Of a DNA stretch of 15,204 nucleotides, positions 14,227 through 15,204 are shown piece by piece. Every line of letters begins with the position of its first letter. The first letter of the stretch is position 1. Both the position numbers and the translations under genes were made by a program. Under the pieces are notes generated by a model. It ran no database searches, was not told where the DNA came from, and saw only the letters and a program-made list of their open reading frames with translations. This stretch comes from an uncultured Acidobacteriota bacterium (GTDB taxonomy: Bacteria; Acidobacteriota; Thermoanaerobaculia; Gp7-AA8): NCBI GenBank assembly GCA_946887105.1, contig CAMPKJ010000102.1, forward strand, positions 1 through 15,204. Reading direction: 5' to 3'.

Positions 14227-14382
14227 ATGAACAAAAACGAGCTACTGACATTGACCGATGAGCAGGTCGAGCAGATCGTGGCCGCTCATCACAAACCCGG
14301 TCATCCCCCGATCCCGTTCCCGTGCCCCGAGATCACCACGCTCGCGTGCGGCGAAGAGGGACCGATCTGTTCCGCCTGCTGA
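14227..14382 (+). CDS. Putative RiPP precursor peptide 2 (51 residues)
   Basis: The ATG at 14227 follows AAGGA (14216-14220), 6 bases away, and the gene begins 31 bp after precursor 1. The leader (KNELLTLTDEQVEQIVAAHH) is a clear paralogue of that in precursor 1. The tail has four Cys (33, 41, 48, 51), Thr37 and Thr38, Glu35, Glu43 and Glu44, and a Pro-rich start (HPPIPFPCP). TTLACGEEGPICSAC aligns with TLAWPPEEPVCEPWP of precursor 1, keeping Thr-Leu-Ala, Glu-Glu and Pro-x-Cys. Conserved leader with a diverged tail is the pattern expected of precursor families. The two may make separate products or a two-component peptide. Confidence 0.82.
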   Translation: MNKNELLTLTDEQVEQIVAAHHKPGHPPIPFPCPEITTLACGEEGPICSAC

Positions 14383-14437
14383 CGCACTGAAGGCTCGCCT
14401 CCGTCACACATCGAAATCTCACAAGCCCGGAACGAAC

Positions 14438-15204
14438 ATGCGTTTTCCAGTGGTCCTGCAGCAATCGAGCAGCGATTGCGGCCCCGCCAACATCCGCGCC
14501 CTGGCGCGCCATCACGGCGTCGAGCTGCGCAATGAAACCGTGCGCCGCATCTGCCGCAACGATCGCGCCGGCAGCTCCGTGGCCGGACTGCGCCGCGCGC
14601 TCGAACAGCTCGGATTTCAGGCCGCCGTCCGCACCATCGACTTCGATGAGCTGGAGCGGCACCAGCAGACGCTGCTTCCCGCGATCGCGGTCCTGAAGAG
14701 TCCCGCCTCGGGACTCCTGCACTACGTGACCATCGTGAAGATGACCCGCACGAAAGTGTGGCTCATGGATCCGGCCTTCGGACTCTCGGCCTGGAGCGCG
14801 GCCGAGTTTCTGGCGCGCTGGTACACGCTCGAACATGCCGCCGATCCGCAGAAGCTCGAAGAGAGCAATCTCGACCCGCACAACATCGACGAAGTCCGCC
14901 GCGAGCTGCGCGAGCTCGGCGTTTCCTCCGCGCGCGCGGAGACGCTGCTGACGAAGATGCCGCTCATCCACATCGACGACCGCATCCGCTACGTGCGCGC
15001 GCTGCGCGATCAGAAACTCGTTCCCGGAAACGACGCGGCGTCGTATCTCGAGCGGCTGATCGTGCATTACGAACAGTTCCCGATCCCCGACGAATACACG
15101 ACCACCCACTTCGTCCCCAACCCCGACGGCAGCCCGCGCTTGATGGCGCGCGGCCATCTGCTCCTCACCGTTCGCCCCGGACCGGACCTCGAGCAGCACC
15201 ACGA
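14438..15204 (+). CDS. C39-family peptidase, likely leader-processing, partial at the right edge
   Basis: The frame from ATG 14438 stays open for 255 codons to the window end. Residues 1-130 form a C39 domain: VLQQSSSDCGPAN gives the oxyanion Gln (8 or 9) and the nucleophile Cys14; His95 is in LLHYVTIVK and Asp111 in LMDPAFG. All catalytic positions are kept. C39 enzymes cut leaders after small residues (Gly-Gly, Gly-Ala and similar), usually fused to an ABC exporter. Residues 131-255 hold an extension with no membrane helix yet visible (helical, then a beta-like end, PRLMARGHLLLTVRPGP), so a fused transporter, if any, lies beyond the window. A weak purine patch (GGAACGA) precedes the start. 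Being next to the precursor pair, it is the likely maturation protease. Confidence 0.85.
   Translation, partial: MRFPVVLQQSSSDCGPANIRALARHHGVELRNETVRRICRNDRAGSSVAGLRRALEQLGFQAAVRTIDFDELERHQQTLLPAIAVLKSPASGLLHYVTIVKMTRTKVWLMDPAFGLSAWSAAEFLARWYTLEHAADPQKLEESNLDPHNIDEVRRELRELGVSSARAETLLTKMPLIHIDDRIRYVRALRDQKLVPGNDAASYLERLIVHYEQFPIPDEYTTTHFVPNPDGSPRLMARGHLLLTVRPGPDLEQHH

Larger units (their letters stand above)
14016..14410. repeat. 14-bp perfect inverted repeat bracketing the two precursor-like genes
   Basis: TGTGTGACGGAGGC (14016-14029) and its exact complement GCCTCCGTCACACA (14397-14410) flank both small genes, 367 bp apart. The left arm lies in the leader before the first gene. The right arm lies between the second stop and the C39 start. 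The left arm can also fold locally: TGTGTG (14016-14021) with CACACA (14044-14049), and CTCC (14029-14032) with the ribosome-binding GGAG (14039-14042), which would hide the first start codon. The two structures exclude each other. Confidence 0.65.

Noticed and set aside
14016..14410. Inverted repeat as ends of an insertion sequence
   Set aside because: The enclosed 367 bp encode only the two small peptides and no transposase, and no target-site duplication is visible.
14333..15202. Leftward 289-codon open frame at the right edge
   Set aside because: It is antisense to the C39 gene, which has all catalytic residues; the leftward product has a low-complexity Arg/Glu/Val-rich look typical of GC-rich shadows.

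Overview
The window is gene-dense, GC-rich bacterial DNA with short spacers and many 4-base ATGA start/stop overlaps. The mix of a CHAT/TPR protein, a caspase-like peptidase, an ECF sigma/anti-sigma pair and large conserved unknown proteins suggests a soil- or sediment-type lineage such as Acidobacteriota or a relative. That placement is a guess from gene content. No rRNA, tRNA, insertion sequence or CRISPR array was seen.

Region A (1-6961) is a protease/signalling island. Four genes read leftwards: a 1025-residue secreted or lipid-anchored TPR-CHAT protein, a conserved protein of unknown function, a small lipoprotein, and a caspase-family (C14) peptidase that runs off the left edge. Diverging from the CHAT gene across only 42 bp is an ECF sigma factor, followed with an ATGA overlap by a one-pass membrane protein that looks like its anti-sigma factor but lacks the zinc motif. 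Two different caspase-fold proteases, two unknown partners and a dedicated sigma switch look like one functional unit.

Region B (6969-11118) is a tightly packed leftward operon: ArsC-like reductase, nitronate monooxygenase-like flavoprotein, DinB-fold protein, SDR oxidoreductase and an alkaline-phosphatase-superfamily phosphodiesterase. The genes overlap by 4 bp or lie less than 10 bp apart. They look like stress or detoxification housekeeping.

Region C (11145-12708) holds an HTH_42 (AlkZ/AlkX-like) protein with a QAQ motif, and convergent to it a conserved protein of unknown function. The two 3' ends overlap by 23 bp.

Region D (12814-15204) is the most interesting part, and appears to be a compact RiPP (ribosomally made, modified peptide) cluster. 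It has an ATP-grasp ligase with graspetide-ligase-like features, two tandem paralogous small genes of 48 and 51 codons, and a C39 peptidase gene that runs off the right edge. The small genes have a shared leader (LLxLxDEQVExIxAAxHxPG) and variable Cys/Pro/Thr/Glu-rich tails. The pair is bracketed by a 14-bp perfect inverted repeat, and the 5' arm can also fold over the first ribosome-binding site. The model is that the ligase cross-links Thr to Glu side chains in the tails and the C39 enzyme removes the leader, perhaps after the Ala-Ala pair. The two small genes are easy to miss because of their size.
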